A DNA stretch of 64,000 nucleotides from Alteromonas antoniana (lineage in GTDB: Bacteria; Pseudomonadota; Gammaproteobacteria; Enterobacterales; Alteromonadaceae), in contig NZ_JAESDH010000021.1 of assembly GCF_019249295.1 (NCBI RefSeq), forward strand, positions 1 to 64,000, written 5' to 3'. Made by a program: the position numbers and the translations under genes. Shown in pieces: positions 7,815 through 16,780 of this stretch (position 1 is its first letter; every line of letters starts with the position of its first letter). The notes below the pieces were generated by a model, which worked only from the letters and a program-made list of their open reading frames with translations, did no database searches and was not told where the DNA came from.

Positions 7815-9088
7815 AAAAGTTAGCATGTCTTATTGCAGCCAGCCTGCTGTCGTCTTCAGCACTGGCAGAAAAAGTGGCTATTGTAGGCGGAAAAGTGTTT
7901 ACGATGGCAGAGCAGGGGACTTTGGAGGAAGGCACGGTACTGATGACAGACGGTAAAGTTGACCGTGTTATCAAGGGTGCCAGTGCCCCTGAAGGATATA
8001 CTGTTGTTGATGCGAAAGGGAAAGTAGTCACGCCCGGATTGGTAGGCTCTATGACTTCACTGGGTCTGGTGGAAGTTTCCTCTTCTGCCGGCGTGGTCGA
8101 CGCGTCCACAGAAGCATCCCCCATCACCCGTACCGGTGCGGCATTAGATGTGTCGTATGCTGTGAATCCGGACTCTTCCCTGATGGGCATTACCCGCATT
8201 GAGGGCATGACCTCAGCGGCGACATCAATTACCTATACTGACAATCTGTTTCACGGACAGGGTGCGGTGATCACGCTCGATGGTGATGCGCCGTTATTAA
8301 AGCCACGTGCGTTTATGGTGGTTAATGTGGGTGCTGACGGTGCGCACGAAGCCGGCGGGACTCGCGCTGCATTATGGGTAATGCTGGAGAATGTTCTTGA
8401 AGAAGCCGCGTCGGTTTCTGGCAAGGTTTCACCATCGCAGGAATGGCACGGCCTGAATACGCCTGCGGATGTGAACGCATTAAAGGCAGTGTTAAATGGT
8501 GATATGCCATTATTGATGGAAGCTGATCGCGCGTCTGACATCCGCCAGATAATCGCGTTTAAAAAGCGTCACAGCAATATTGATGTGGTTCTGATGCACG
8601 GTGTTGAAGCCTGGCGCGTAGCCGACGAGCTGGCGGCGGCAGATATTCCGGTTATTCTTGACCCGGAATATAACCTGCCTGGCGGCTTTGATCAGATGGG
8701 CGCAACCCTGGCAAACGCAGCTCGTCTGGAAGCGGCAGGTGTGACCGTGGCGGTTGGCATGGACACCCACAATATCCGGCTTGCTACCCAGCATGCCGGT
8801 AATGCGGTTGCAAACGGCCTTAGCTACGAGGGCGGTTTAGCCAGTCTGACCCGTGCCCCTGCAGCTATCCTGGGAGTGGATGACATGCTTGGTTCACTGG
8901 CCTCAGGGAAGCGTGCCGACGTGGTGATCTGGAGTGGGGATCCACTGGAAGTTACGCAGGTCGCTGAACAGGTCTTCGTGAACGGTGAAGCTATCGAGAT
9001 GGAGTCGCGTCAGACCCGACTTCGTGATCGCTATCTGGCTGTGCAGGAAGATGAGGGTAAGACACCTACCCACTTTGTGCGCCCGTAA
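7811..9088 (+). CDS. Periplasmic amidohydrolase-like protein lacking the HxH metal motif
   Basis: A 425-residue exported protein (signal peptide MKKLACLIAASLLSSSALA) with the amidohydrolase fold: an N-terminal beta-sandwich strand pattern, TPGLVGSMTSLG where the metal motif should be, and the C-terminal SGKRADVVIWSGDPL signature. The two histidines present in the upstream paralog are replaced by Met81 and Ser83. Other His-containing loops remain (VLMHGVEAW, VGMDTHNI). It may be a non-catalytic partner of the upstream enzyme or use a reduced metal centre. Translationally coupled (ATGA) to the upstream gene; an intrinsic terminator follows. Confidence 0.82.
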   Translation: MKKLACLIAASLLSSSALAEKVAIVGGKVFTMAEQGTLEEGTVLMTDGKVDRVIKGASAPEGYTVVDAKGKVVTPGLVGSMTSLGLVEVSSSAGVVDASTEASPITRTGAALDVSYAVNPDSSLMGITRIEGMTSAATSITYTDNLFHGQGAVITLDGDAPLLKPRAFMVVNVGADGAHEAGGTRAALWVMLENVLEEAASVSGKVSPSQEWHGLNTPADVNALKAVLNGDMPLLMEADRASDIRQIIAFKKRHSNIDVVLMHGVEAWRVADELAAADIPVILDPEYNLPGGFDQMGATLANAARLEAAGVTVAVGMDTHNIRLATQHAGNAVANGLSYEGGLASLTRAPAAILGVDDMLGSLASGKRADVVIWSGDPLEVTQVAEQVFVNGEAIEMESRQTRLRDRYLAVQEDEGKTPTHFVRP

Positions 9089-9105
9089 GCGATTGACTCT
9101 GATTT

Positions 9106-9140
9106 AAAACGCCACGCATTCTGCGTGGCGTTTTTATTTT
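9106..9140 (+). terminator. Intrinsic terminator of the amidohydrolase pair
   Basis: AAAACGCCACGC/GCGTGGCGTTTTT with a short loop and a T-rich tail lies 18 bases past the stop codon. It is a strong Rho-independent terminator. Confidence 0.92.
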
Positions 9141-9365
9141 CAGCGCTTTGCTAAGCAATCCTGAGCCATCCAAAGCTATTCCACACCATCCGACGCTACC
9201 TCATGACATGCCGGACGCCATCGTCAAAAAATGGCTGTTATACAAGCCGCAACGGCGAGTTAATAGAAGGTAAGCGCAGGCTAAAGAGCGCAGGGAGCAA
9301 CCCGGTACCGTTAGCGATGACGTTGCCAGGCGCAAGACGTTGGTTTTACTTACTCTCATAAATAA
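9141..9365. other. Intergenic stretch without a recognisable gene
   Basis: This lies between the terminator of the amidohydrolase pair and the convergent terminator of the small gene at 9412. No reading frame with a ribosome site, no RNA fold and no repeat were recognised. Confidence 0.5.
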
Positions 9366-9391
9366 GAAAGCCGGCTGATTGCCGGCTTTCT
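9366..9391 (-). terminator. Terminator-like hairpin
   Basis: A 10-bp perfect stem GAAAGCCGGC/GCCGGCTTTC with loop TGATT follows the small minus-strand gene. The minus-strand tail (TTATTTATG) is moderately T-rich. Confidence 0.65.
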
Positions 9392-9411
9392 ATTCACTCT
9401 GTTTTATTGGG

Positions 9412-9615
9412 TTACGCATAGGTATCTACGCGTCCACCCACACGTGCGTTTGGATCCGGTGCCTGCGTGGAAGAAGATACCGAAGATGTCGCCGAGTTTT
9501 CAGACGGCGAACTCAGCGTTGCTGATTGTTGTGTGGCGCGCGGTTCAGAGCGTGTCTCTGCCACGGCCTGCTGCGTTGCCGCCGCCGGCAACGGATTACT
9601 GCCAGATACGTCCAT
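9412..9615 (-). CDS. Small Ser/Thr/Ala/Gln-rich protein of unknown function
   Basis: A 67-residue polar, low-complexity protein (MDVSGSNPLPAAATQQAVAE... ending ARVGGRVDTYA). It is supported by an excellent GGAGGAG six bases before the ATG and a terminator-like hairpin after the stop. It has no signal peptide or membrane segment and is probably disordered. The VGGRVDTYA end is the most sequence-specific part. I do not recognise a family. It lies 40 bp downstream of tesA and may be co-transcribed with it. Confidence 0.6.
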   Translation of the reverse strand: MDVSGSNPLPAAATQQAVAETRSEPRATQQSATLSSPSENSATSSVSSSTQAPDPNARVGGRVDTYA

Positions 9616-9655
9616 AATGCTCCTCCAGAAAACGGTCTGTTAAGTGTAGGAAAGC

Positions 9656-10342
9656 TTACTCAGAAATCAACGGTTCTGTTGAAATAATCAGCGGTCGCAG
9701 ACGTTCATTCATGAGTTCAGCAATTTGAGGCTGCGCCTCGGCGTTCGGGTGAATGCCATCGCGCTGCATCAGTTCCGCTTTCAGCGCAATCTTTTCCAGG
9801 AAAAAGGGTAATAGCGGAACATCATGTTGTTCAGCAACATTTTCAAAAGCGTCAGTGAACATTTGCGTGTAACGTTTGCCGTAATTGGTGGGAATTTGCA
9901 TATCCTGTAGTAATACCGTTGCACCCGCATTTTCAGCCATGGTTATCATCTTCGACAGATTCGCTTTCATCTTGCCCACAGGGTGTCCTTGTAAGCCGTC
10001 ATTACCACCCAGTTCAATCAATACATGACTGGGGTTGTGTTGCTCGAGTAGCCGCGGAAGACGCGCCAGCGCGCCATCAGTCGTCTCTCCGCTTATCGCA
10101 GCATTTATCACGTCAATCGGAACGTTGTCGCTGCGCCACGTATTTTGTAACAAACTGACCCAGCCCTGATGTTGCTTTAACCCATAAGCAGCGCTTAGGC
10201 TGTCACCTACAATCAATAAACGGTATGTTACTAATTCTTCATCTGAAGACGTTGCTGCGGGCTGATCTGAATAGGATGCCCAAGGTATTAATAGGAAAAT
10301 AAAAGCAGCAAGGATGTAGCGATGACGTTGGAAAACAAACAC
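9656..10342 (-). CDS. tesA: Periplasmic SGNH esterase / thioesterase I
   Basis: SGNH-hydrolase of the TesA/arylesterase group that hydrolyses acyl-CoA thioesters, lysophospholipids and aryl esters in the periplasm. The motif GDSLSAAYG holds the nucleophile Ser48, GGNDG the oxyanion Asn, and DGIHPN the Asp/His pair. With the GTG start at 10342 the protein has 228 residues and a clean signal sequence (YILAAFIFLLIPWASYS). That GTG follows AAAGGAG by 11 bases; the longer reading frame begins at TTG 10378. The gene is divergent from ybbA, as in E. coli, and the two 5' ends overlap by about 20 bases. Confidence 0.9.
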   Translation of the reverse strand: MFVFQRHRYILAAFIFLLIPWASYSDQPAATSSDEELVTYRLLIVGDSLSAAYGLKQHQGWVSLLQNTWRSDNVPIDVINAAISGETTDGALARLPRLLEQHNPSHVLIELGGNDGLQGHPVGKMKANLSKMITMAENAGATVLLQDMQIPTNYGKRYTQMFTDAFENVAEQHDVPLLPFFLEKIALKAELMQRDGIHPNAEAQPQIAELMNERLRPLIISTEPLISE

Positions 10343-11059
10343 GAGAGTATCGACTCCTTTATGATTACAACTAAACAAATAACCAAAACCGTAACTACGA
10401 GTGAAGGCCAGTTGCAGATCCTTCAGCCAATTTCTTTTGAAGTCAAGGACGGTGAGTCTATTGCTATTGTGGGTGCGTCGGGCTCCGGAAAGTCGACGCT
10501 GTTAAGTTTACTGGCCGGCCTGGATCAGGTCACCGATGGTGAAATCTATCTGGACAACGAGCCGCTGCATTCCATGGACGAAGAAGACCGCGCACAGCTT
10601 CGGGGTGCTAAGGTCGGTTTTATATTTCAAAGCTTTATGCTGGTGCAAAGCCTGACAGCGTTGGAAAATATCATGTTACCTGCAGAAATTGCCGGAATGA
10701 AAGATGCCAAAAAGCGTGCGCTTAAAATTATTGATGATGTGGGGCTGGCCCATCGTGCGCATCACTATCCGAATCAGTTATCAGGCGGTGAGCAGCAGCG
10801 TGTGGCCATTGCCCGGGCGTTCATCGGCGAGCCTAAAATCCTGTTTGCTGATGAGCCAACCGGAAATCTGGATGAAGCCAACAGCCATAAAATTGAAGAT
10901 TTATTATTTGCGCTAAACAAGAACGTGGGAACGACACTGGTACTGGTAACGCACGACAATGAGTTAGCGAAAAAATGTCAGCGTCAGTTAGTGATGCAGG
11001 GTGGCGCGCTGTCAGAGCCAGCCGCTGACGCCTCATCACTGGAACGGGAGGCGGGTTGA
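10322..11059 (+). CDS. ybbA: ABC transporter ATP-binding protein YbbA
   Basis: A 245-residue ATPase of the MacB/LolD type. Walker A is GASGSGKST (51-59), the signature is LSGGEQQRVAIARAF and Walker B is ILFADEPTGNLD. It pairs with the large FtsX-like permease encoded next, probably to extrude or extract a hydrophobic molecule or lipoprotein. AAGGATG precedes the ATG at 10322; a second ATG at 10361 has no ribosome site but would remove the overlap with tesA. It ends in TGATG shared with ybbP. Confidence 0.92.
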   Translation: MTLENKHESIDSFMITTKQITKTVTTSEGQLQILQPISFEVKDGESIAIVGASGSGKSTLLSLLAGLDQVTDGEIYLDNEPLHSMDEEDRAQLRGAKVGFIFQSFMLVQSLTALENIMLPAEIAGMKDAKKRALKIIDDVGLAHRAHHYPNQLSGGEQQRVAIARAFIGEPKILFADEPTGNLDEANSHKIEDLLFALNKNVGTTLVLVTHDNELAKKCQRQLVMQGGALSEPAADASSLEREAG

Positions 11060-13584
11060 TGTCGACCGTATTCAGTCTGGCATGGCGTCTTTTCCGGCAT
11101 GAGGCGAGACGTGGTGAGCTCACCATTATCCTGCTCGCCATTGTTCTCTCGGTGGGGGCGGTGTTATCGCTGTCGCTGTTCAGTGAACGGCTCCAAGGAG
11201 CGCTTCAGGAACGATCTGCCAGTTTCCTTGCTGCTGATTCTCAGTTCCGGTCACGAAATCCGGTAGACGAGAGCTGGATAAACGAAGCGCAAAATTACAA
11301 TTTGCAGACAGCGACGCGGGTAAGTACCCGTTCGATGGCGTTTGGTGAAGAGCAGATGTCGCTGGTAGATTTGCGCGCCGTAGATGCCAGCTACCCATTG
11401 AAAGGTGAAATTACCATTGCCGATGCGCCTTTCGGCAATGAGTCCGTGACAGAGGCACTGCCACAGCCCGGAGAAGCCTGGCTGGATTCCAGGCTGTTTC
11501 AGACACTCAACGTCGAGGTGGGCGATAGTGTGTACATCGGCGATGCTACCTTAACCATTTCCGGTGTGTTGTCCGAAATTCCTGATGCCGGATTCAGTAT
11601 TTTTAACACCGATCCCATCGTACTGATGCGAATGGAAGACCTGGCATCCACCAACGTCACTGGCCCCGGCAGCCGGGTGAACTATGTCAGTTATTTCACT
11701 GGAAATGAATCGGATCTAGCCGCTTATTACGACTGGCTTCGCCCGAAAATGGACGATGAAATTCACAGCTGGCGTGCTATATCGGACGATGATTCGCCGG
11801 TAGGGCGGTCTGTCGCCAGTGCTGAGCGCTATTTTCTGCTAGCCAGTTTGCTCGCGATTATTCTTGCGGCAGTGTCTATCGCCGTCGCTGCACAACGTTA
11901 TTCTCAGCGTCATTTTGACCCTGTCGCTATTATGAAAACGCTGGGGGCGTCAGGCCCCATGATCCGCAAAATTTATGTTCTGCAGATCCTGTTTATCGCG
12001 GTTCTGGGCATTGTACTGGGTATCATCATGGGGCTGATTATACAGCAGGTGGTGGTATGGGCGCTGGCTGATCAGGTTGACGTCACGCTGTCAGTCTGGC
12101 ACTGGCGGCCTGTGATTATCGCGGTGTTTACCGGCGCTATTTGTGCGTTGCTGTTTTCGTTATATCCGTTACTGCGCCTGTTTTCAGTTCCGCCACTGCG
12201 GGTACTGCGCCGTGATATCGATTCCAATATGAGCAGCCGCACCCTGCAATTTGGCGCAGCCGGAAGTGCGATATTCCTGTTGATGTGGGCGTACAGTCAG
12301 GATTTAAAAATCAGCGCCATTTTGTTTGCGTCCGGTATTGCTCTGGTAGCGGGCCTTCTGGTAATGACCTATGGCCTGATCCTTTTGGGTAGAAAGCTCG
12401 GAAGCGGCAGTATGGGAGCATGGCAACTGGCGTGGGCACGTATTCGTCGTCGCGCGATGGATAACAGTGTGCAGCTAATTAGTTTCTCGGTTACGATTAT
12501 GTTGCTTCTCGTCGTATTGGTCATGCGAAACGATATGGTGGCACAGTGGCGGGCGCAGCTTCCCGAAGGTACGCCAAACTACTTCCTGATTAATATTACT
12601 CAGGCGCAGAAAGACGCGCTGTCTTCACATTTCGAAGATAACAATGTGGAGGTCGATGAGTTTTATCCCGTGGTTCGTGGACGCTTCGTAGCGGTAAACG
12701 AGGAACGTGTTAATACGGAAGTGACCAAAGAGGATGAGGACGCCCCTCGCGAAGGACGGGACGGGCTGGGCCGTGAAGCCAATCTGACCTGGAGTAATAC
12801 GCTACAAAATGAAAACCGAATTGTGGCAGGACAATGGCATGGTGATACCACGGTAAGCTTGCCTGAAGGGGTTTTCCCGGTGTCCGTAGAGTCGGAAGTC
12901 GCGGATCGGCTGGAGATTGAGCTGGGCGATATCCTGACTTTCAATATTGGCAGCGAGGTGGTGAATACGCAGGTAACCAGTTTACGGGAAGTCAACTGGC
13001 AAACCATGCAGCCAAACTTTTTCTTCGTCATTGACCCGGCGGCAATGCAGGCCTTTATGCCCACTTACATCACTAGTTTTTACCTGGACACCGAGCGTAA
13101 GTCTGAGTTGACCATGTTATTGCAACCGTTTTCGTCGGTCACATTGTTTGACGTCGACGCGCGGATCAATCAATTGCGAGACATTGTGGACCAGGTATCG
13201 CTGGCTGTGGAATTCATTTTGATTCTGGTGCTGGCAGCAGGCTCTCTGGTGTTAATCGCACAGGTACAGGCAAGCATGGACGAGCGGCAGGAAGAGTTAG
13301 CCATTCTTCGAACGCTTGGGGCGAAAGGCAGCCTGATACGGATGAGTGTGGTGCTGGAGTTTCTCATTATTGGTGTGGTAGCGGGCTTTATGGCGGCGCT
13401 CGCTAATGAATTCAGTTTATTCATGTTACAAACCCAGGTTTTCCAGATGGAGGCCAGTCTGCACGTTGAATACTGGATCATTGCACCTGTGGTGGGAGCA
13501 GCGGTCGTCGGGCTTCTTGGCGCTATCGGATGCTGGCGTTTATTGTCGCTGAATACCACCGCGCTGTTGAGAAAAATGGTGTGA
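11059..13584 (+). CDS. ybbP: FtsX-like ABC permease YbbP
   Basis: An 841-residue inner-membrane permease. It has an N-terminal membrane segment and periplasmic MacB-like domain, a first FtsX core (about residues 260-400, with the MKTLGA motif), a second segment near 450-500, a second periplasmic domain, and a C-terminal FtsX core with ILRTLGAKGSLI. This double-FtsX layout is typical of the YbbP family (about 800 residues). The ATG overlaps the ybbA stop codon by one base and follows GGGAGG. The substrate is not known; the tesA-ybbA-ybbP arrangement is conserved with E. coli. Confidence 0.92.
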   Translation: MSTVFSLAWRLFRHEARRGELTIILLAIVLSVGAVLSLSLFSERLQGALQERSASFLAADSQFRSRNPVDESWINEAQNYNLQTATRVSTRSMAFGEEQMSLVDLRAVDASYPLKGEITIADAPFGNESVTEALPQPGEAWLDSRLFQTLNVEVGDSVYIGDATLTISGVLSEIPDAGFSIFNTDPIVLMRMEDLASTNVTGPGSRVNYVSYFTGNESDLAAYYDWLRPKMDDEIHSWRAISDDDSPVGRSVASAERYFLLASLLAIILAAVSIAVAAQRYSQRHFDPVAIMKTLGASGPMIRKIYVLQILFIAVLGIVLGIIMGLIIQQVVVWALADQVDVTLSVWHWRPVIIAVFTGAICALLFSLYPLLRLFSVPPLRVLRRDIDSNMSSRTLQFGAAGSAIFLLMWAYSQDLKISAILFASGIALVAGLLVMTYGLILLGRKLGSGSMGAWQLAWARIRRRAMDNSVQLISFSVTIMLLLVVLVMRNDMVAQWRAQLPEGTPNYFLINITQAQKDALSSHFEDNNVEVDEFYPVVRGRFVAVNEERVNTEVTKEDEDAPREGRDGLGREANLTWSNTLQNENRIVAGQWHGDTTVSLPEGVFPVSVESEVADRLEIELGDILTFNIGSEVVNTQVTSLREVNWQTMQPNFFFVIDPAAMQAFMPTYITSFYLDTERKSELTMLLQPFSSVTLFDVDARINQLRDIVDQVSLAVEFILILVLAAGSLVLIAQVQASMDERQEELAILRTLGAKGSLIRMSVVLEFLIIGVVAGFMAALANEFSLFMLQTQVFQMEASLHVEYWIIAPVVGAAVVGLLGAIGCWRLLSLNTTALLRKMV

Positions 13585-13651
13585 GTTTGCATGCGAACAA
13601 CGCAACAGCCAGCCGGATAAGTTAATCCCTTGTTCTGGCTTTTCCAACCTG

Positions 13652-13681
13652 AACCACCTATCCAGATAGGTGGTTTTTTTA
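13652..13681 (+). terminator. Intrinsic terminator after ybbP
   Basis: A 10-bp perfect stem ACCACCTATC/GATAGGTGGT with a 2-base loop and eight T residues lies 68 bases beyond the ybbP stop codon. Confidence 0.92.
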
Positions 13682-13803
13682 TCCTCATGCGACGCGTTGT
13701 GTTCCACATCAGTAATAGGTGCAACGGGTATGCATACGGGCGGGTATCTGGCTGTTTAACCTGAATACGTGGTTGTTATTCCTGCAAATGCGTTGCCGTT
13801 GCT

Positions 13804-14727
13804 TCAGGCTGAGTCTTTGGAAGGCGGCACCCCGAACTCTCTTGTGTACTCACGACTAAACTGTGAGGCGCTGGCGTAGCCCACCTGAAATGCCACACTG
13901 GTAACATCGAGAAGATTACCGCGCAGTAATTCTCTGGCTTCCTGTAATCGCAGGATTTTCTGAAATTGTAGCGGACTACGCTGCGTCACTTCTTTGAAGT
14001 GAGTGTGAAAAGATGAGGTGCTCATGCCGGCACGCTTCGCCAGTTCGTCTACTTTTATCGTCTCGGCAAAATGTGCTTTTATCCAGCTTATCGCGTTAGC
14101 GATTTTTTCAATCTTTGAGTCCGCAATGCCAATTTGTGCAACAGCGGGGCCTACCGGACTACGTAACAGGCGTAGCAGAATTTCATCAATAACATGAGGT
14201 ACCAGCAGGTCGATATCTTCCTGCTGTTCGATAATCTCCATCATACGCCGGGCAGCATTGACCAGTCTGGCGTTGGATTCACCAACGTAAATCGCACGGG
14301 TTTTCTCGCATCTTGGCACCCCATTGGGAAAGACTTTTAATACAAGACGGTTAAGGGCCTTCGGGTTTATCGGGATCACCAGACAATAATACGGCTTTTC
14401 AACAGAAGCTCTCGTCACCCTCACATGAATAGGAACTTCTGCCGCATACACCACCATTCTTTTCTGATCGTACTCGAAACTGTCCTGCGCCAGCGTTACG
14501 TGCTTAGCGCCTTGCGGCACGATACAGATGCTAGGTTGTGACAGTGTGTACATTTGTTCGGTAAACATAACCGAGGAGCGCACGACATGAAGAGGGCACT
14601 CAGCCAGATCAAACCCGCCGTCGTGCGGTGCATACTTCGCCAGTAACCGCGTGAGTTCTCGCAAATCATTCTCTGCAGGCGAGATATCACGTTCATTTGG
14701 GCCACGAAAGTCAACTACATTGGTCAT
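13804..14727 (-). CDS. AraC family transcriptional regulator
   Basis: A 307-residue cytoplasmic regulator. The N-terminal AraC_N-type cupin (PSICIVPQGAKHVTL...) is followed by two helix-turn-helix units: ETIKVDELAKRAGMSTSSFHTHFKEVT and LLDVTSVAFQVGYASASQFSREY. ATG 14727 was chosen because GAGGTG lies about 9 bases upstream; a GTG 12 bases earlier has no proper spacing. It lies downstream of, and in the same direction as, the zinc alcohol dehydrogenase gene. This family often controls adjacent oxidoreductase genes, so that enzyme is the likely target. Confidence 0.9.
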   Translation of the reverse strand: MTNVVDFRGPNERDISPAENDLRELTRLLAKYAPHDGGFDLAECPLHVVRSSVMFTEQMYTLSQPSICIVPQGAKHVTLAQDSFEYDQKRMVVYAAEVPIHVRVTRASVEKPYYCLVIPINPKALNRLVLKVFPNGVPRCEKTRAIYVGESNARLVNAARRMMEIIEQQEDIDLLVPHVIDEILLRLLRSPVGPAVAQIGIADSKIEKIANAISWIKAHFAETIKVDELAKRAGMSTSSFHTHFKEVTQRSPLQFQKILRLQEARELLRGNLLDVTSVAFQVGYASASQFSREYTREFGVPPSKDSA

Positions 14728-15000
14728 TGCGGGAGACACCTCATTAGGTCGGTAAAGGTTACGGATATCAGGCGGTAGATTTTAAAGTTTACCGTATTTT
14801 TGCTTTTAACAGGTGGTGATATTGCGGTATGAGAGGGCACGTGAGGCGTGATGAACGGGTGAAACATGTAATCCGGATTGCGTCACAGGTTCCCGGTAGT
14901 GTGAAAACGTGTAATGAGGTCATCGGCTGATACAAAGCATGTCATGTGTGGCATAACCTGCCTGAAGTCGCAACGAGTTCACAATAAGGTTACCGTGACG
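14728..15000. other. AraC-gene upstream region, no gene seen
   Basis: No supportable reading frame, RNA or repeat was found. The region should hold the promoter of the AraC-type regulator; AT-rich sequence around 14775-14810 is the likeliest place, but no convincing hexamer pair was identified. Confidence 0.4.
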
Positions 15001-15010
15001 CCTCATGAAG

Positions 15011-15043
15011 ACGCCTGTCGCCACTAAACACAGCGACAGGCGT
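15011..15043 (-). terminator. Hairpin after the alcohol dehydrogenase gene
   Basis: An 11-bp perfect stem ACGCCTGTCGC/GCGACAGGCGT with an 11-base loop lies about 27 bp past the stop codon of the minus-strand dehydrogenase. The following minus-strand tail is only weakly T-rich (CTTCATG). Confidence 0.5.
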
Positions 15044-15069
15044 ACACGTCTTTACAATCGACGTAAGCT

Positions 15070-16122
15070 TTACTCATCAACGCTCAGTGTTGACATATCC
15101 ATCACGAAGCGGTGTGCAACATCACCTTCAGCCAGATGGGCAAATGCGTCATTGACTTCATCAGGGCGGATCATTTTGCACTCAGGGTGAATATCATGTT
15201 CGGCACAAAAATCCAGCACTTCCTGTGTTTCCTTAATGCCGCCAATCAGGGAACCTGCAACACTGCGGCGTCCCAATACCAGTGGTGCAGTGACCGGCTC
15301 TTCAAGAGGACCTATCTGACCAACAATGACCAGCGAGCCATTTACGTCTAACAGCGGTGTATAAATATTAATGTCATGTTTTACCGGCACGGTATCCAGA
15401 ATGACATCAAATGAGCCTGCCGCTTCTTTCATCGCCTCTTCGTCAGTGGATACCAGGACTCCCTTGGCACCGAGATTTTTAGCTTCCTGAGATTTTTTGT
15501 CAGAGCGACTCAGTACCGTCACTTCTGCACCCATAGCTACTGCGAGTTTCACGCCCATGTGGCCCAGACCGCCAAGCCCAATCACGCCAACGCGGCTGCC
15601 TTGTTTGACATTCCAGTGTCGAAGCGGTGAAAACGTGGTGATCCCTGCACACAGAATGGGAGCAACACGTGGAAGATCAAGCTTTTCAGGTACATTCAGG
15701 ACAAACTCTTCGCGAACAATAATGTGCTTAGAGTAGCCGCCCTGGGTGGTTTCCCCACTATTGCGATCCGGCGCGCCATAAGTCGGTGTCATGCCGTTGC
15801 GACAGAATTGCTCTTCGTGGTTGTGACACTGGTCACATTCCTGACAACTGTCGACCATACAACCTACGGCAACATGTTGCCCGACTTTGTAATTTTTTAC
15901 GTCCGGACCCACATCCATCACCCTGCCCACAATTTCGTGGCCAGGTACCAGTGGGTAAGGCTGTTCGCCCCAGTCACCGTTAACAGTATGAAGGTCTGAG
16001 TGGCATACACCACTGTATAGAATTTCGATGGCAACATCGTTGTCACGCAATTCCCGGCGTTCAAAGTGATAAGGAACCATGTGTGCGTCTGACGAATGCG
16101 CAGCGTATCCTACCGTCTTCAT
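15070..16122 (-). CDS. Zinc-dependent alcohol dehydrogenase (cinnamyl-alcohol/YahK type)
   Basis: A 350-residue cytoplasmic medium-chain dehydrogenase that interconverts aldehydes and primary alcohols with NAD(P)H. Catalytic zinc ligands are Cys40 (GVCHSDLH) and His62-Glu63 (GHEIVG). The structural zinc is bound by Cys93, 96, 99 and 107. The Rossmann motif GLGGLGHMGV lies near residue 180, followed by VLSRSDKKSQEAKNLGA, which suggests NADP(H) preference as in YahK. GAGGATAATTT precedes the ATG. It sits upstream of an AraC-type regulator gene that probably controls it. Confidence 0.92.
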   Translation of the reverse strand: MKTVGYAAHSSDAHMVPYHFERRELRDNDVAIEILYSGVCHSDLHTVNGDWGEQPYPLVPGHEIVGRVMDVGPDVKNYKVGQHVAVGCMVDSCQECDQCHNHEEQFCRNGMTPTYGAPDRNSGETTQGGYSKHIIVREEFVLNVPEKLDLPRVAPILCAGITTFSPLRHWNVKQGSRVGVIGLGGLGHMGVKLAVAMGAEVTVLSRSDKKSQEAKNLGAKGVLVSTDEEAMKEAAGSFDVILDTVPVKHDINIYTPLLDVNGSLVIVGQIGPLEEPVTAPLVLGRRSVAGSLIGGIKETQEVLDFCAEHDIHPECKMIRPDEVNDAFAHLAEGDVAHRFVMDMSTLSVDE

Positions 16123-16348
16123 AAATTATCCTCGTTTACTGTTTTGGGCGATTAACGCCCTGTTAGCTATGGTATTTAGAATAAAGCAGCCTGAACTTAT
16201 TGCATGCCCGATCCTTTTTTGTTCTTGCCTTTTTCTACGAAATTGAATTGAAAGTGAAAGCGGGTGGGTGATTTTTTCAAATGTTATGCGCGTAATGAGA
16301 ATACTTTGCTGACGTGAGATAGGATAAAGAGAGAACCTTTCTCTCTCT

Positions 16349-16492
16349 TTAAAGCTGGTGTGGAAAGCATGTTGAGTAAATGATGTCGACATCTGTTGCC
16401 TTCTGATTTGCTGACAAAGTCAGAATGTCGCTACGACTTTTTGCATAGCTCGTATTTGCCTGATTCTCTATAAAATTGCGCTTTTTTGCCAT
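16349..16492 (-). CDS. Possible 47-residue protein
   Basis: A short frame starting MAKKRNFIENQANTSYAKSR has GAGAGGA about 9 bases before its ATG. The composition is polar and basic, and no domain is recognised. The stronger ribosome site makes this start better than the longer upstream frame. It lies alone between the dehydrogenase and the DUF2306-like gene. It may be a real small gene or chance. Confidence 0.35.
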   Translation of the reverse strand: MAKKRNFIENQANTSYAKSRSDILTLSANQKATDVDIIYSTCFPHQL

Positions 16493-16780
16493 GCTTAAAT
16501 CCTCTCTCGTGAAGATGGTTTTCGCATGCGCAAGCCGATAAAAGAAAAACCCATAGTGATAGTACGGCAATCTGAAGAAATAGTTTGATTGGGGGGCAGG
16601 AGCGCGCGATATCAGCAACTTAAATTCAGGCTGACTTTATCTTCTTAAGTCTTACTGCAATGCTGCCGCTGATCCCGAAAAGCAGGCTGCTCTGCCTGAA
16701 GGTGACTCTCTTGCCTTTATTTGCCGAAGGGGAGGCTGTGGCACTAACGACGTGCCACAGCTTAAGGGAATCTGAATGCA

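Noticed and set aside
16736..16760. Perfect 9-bp hairpin CTGTGGCAC/GTGCCACAG as a terminator
   Set aside because: No T-run follows on either strand.
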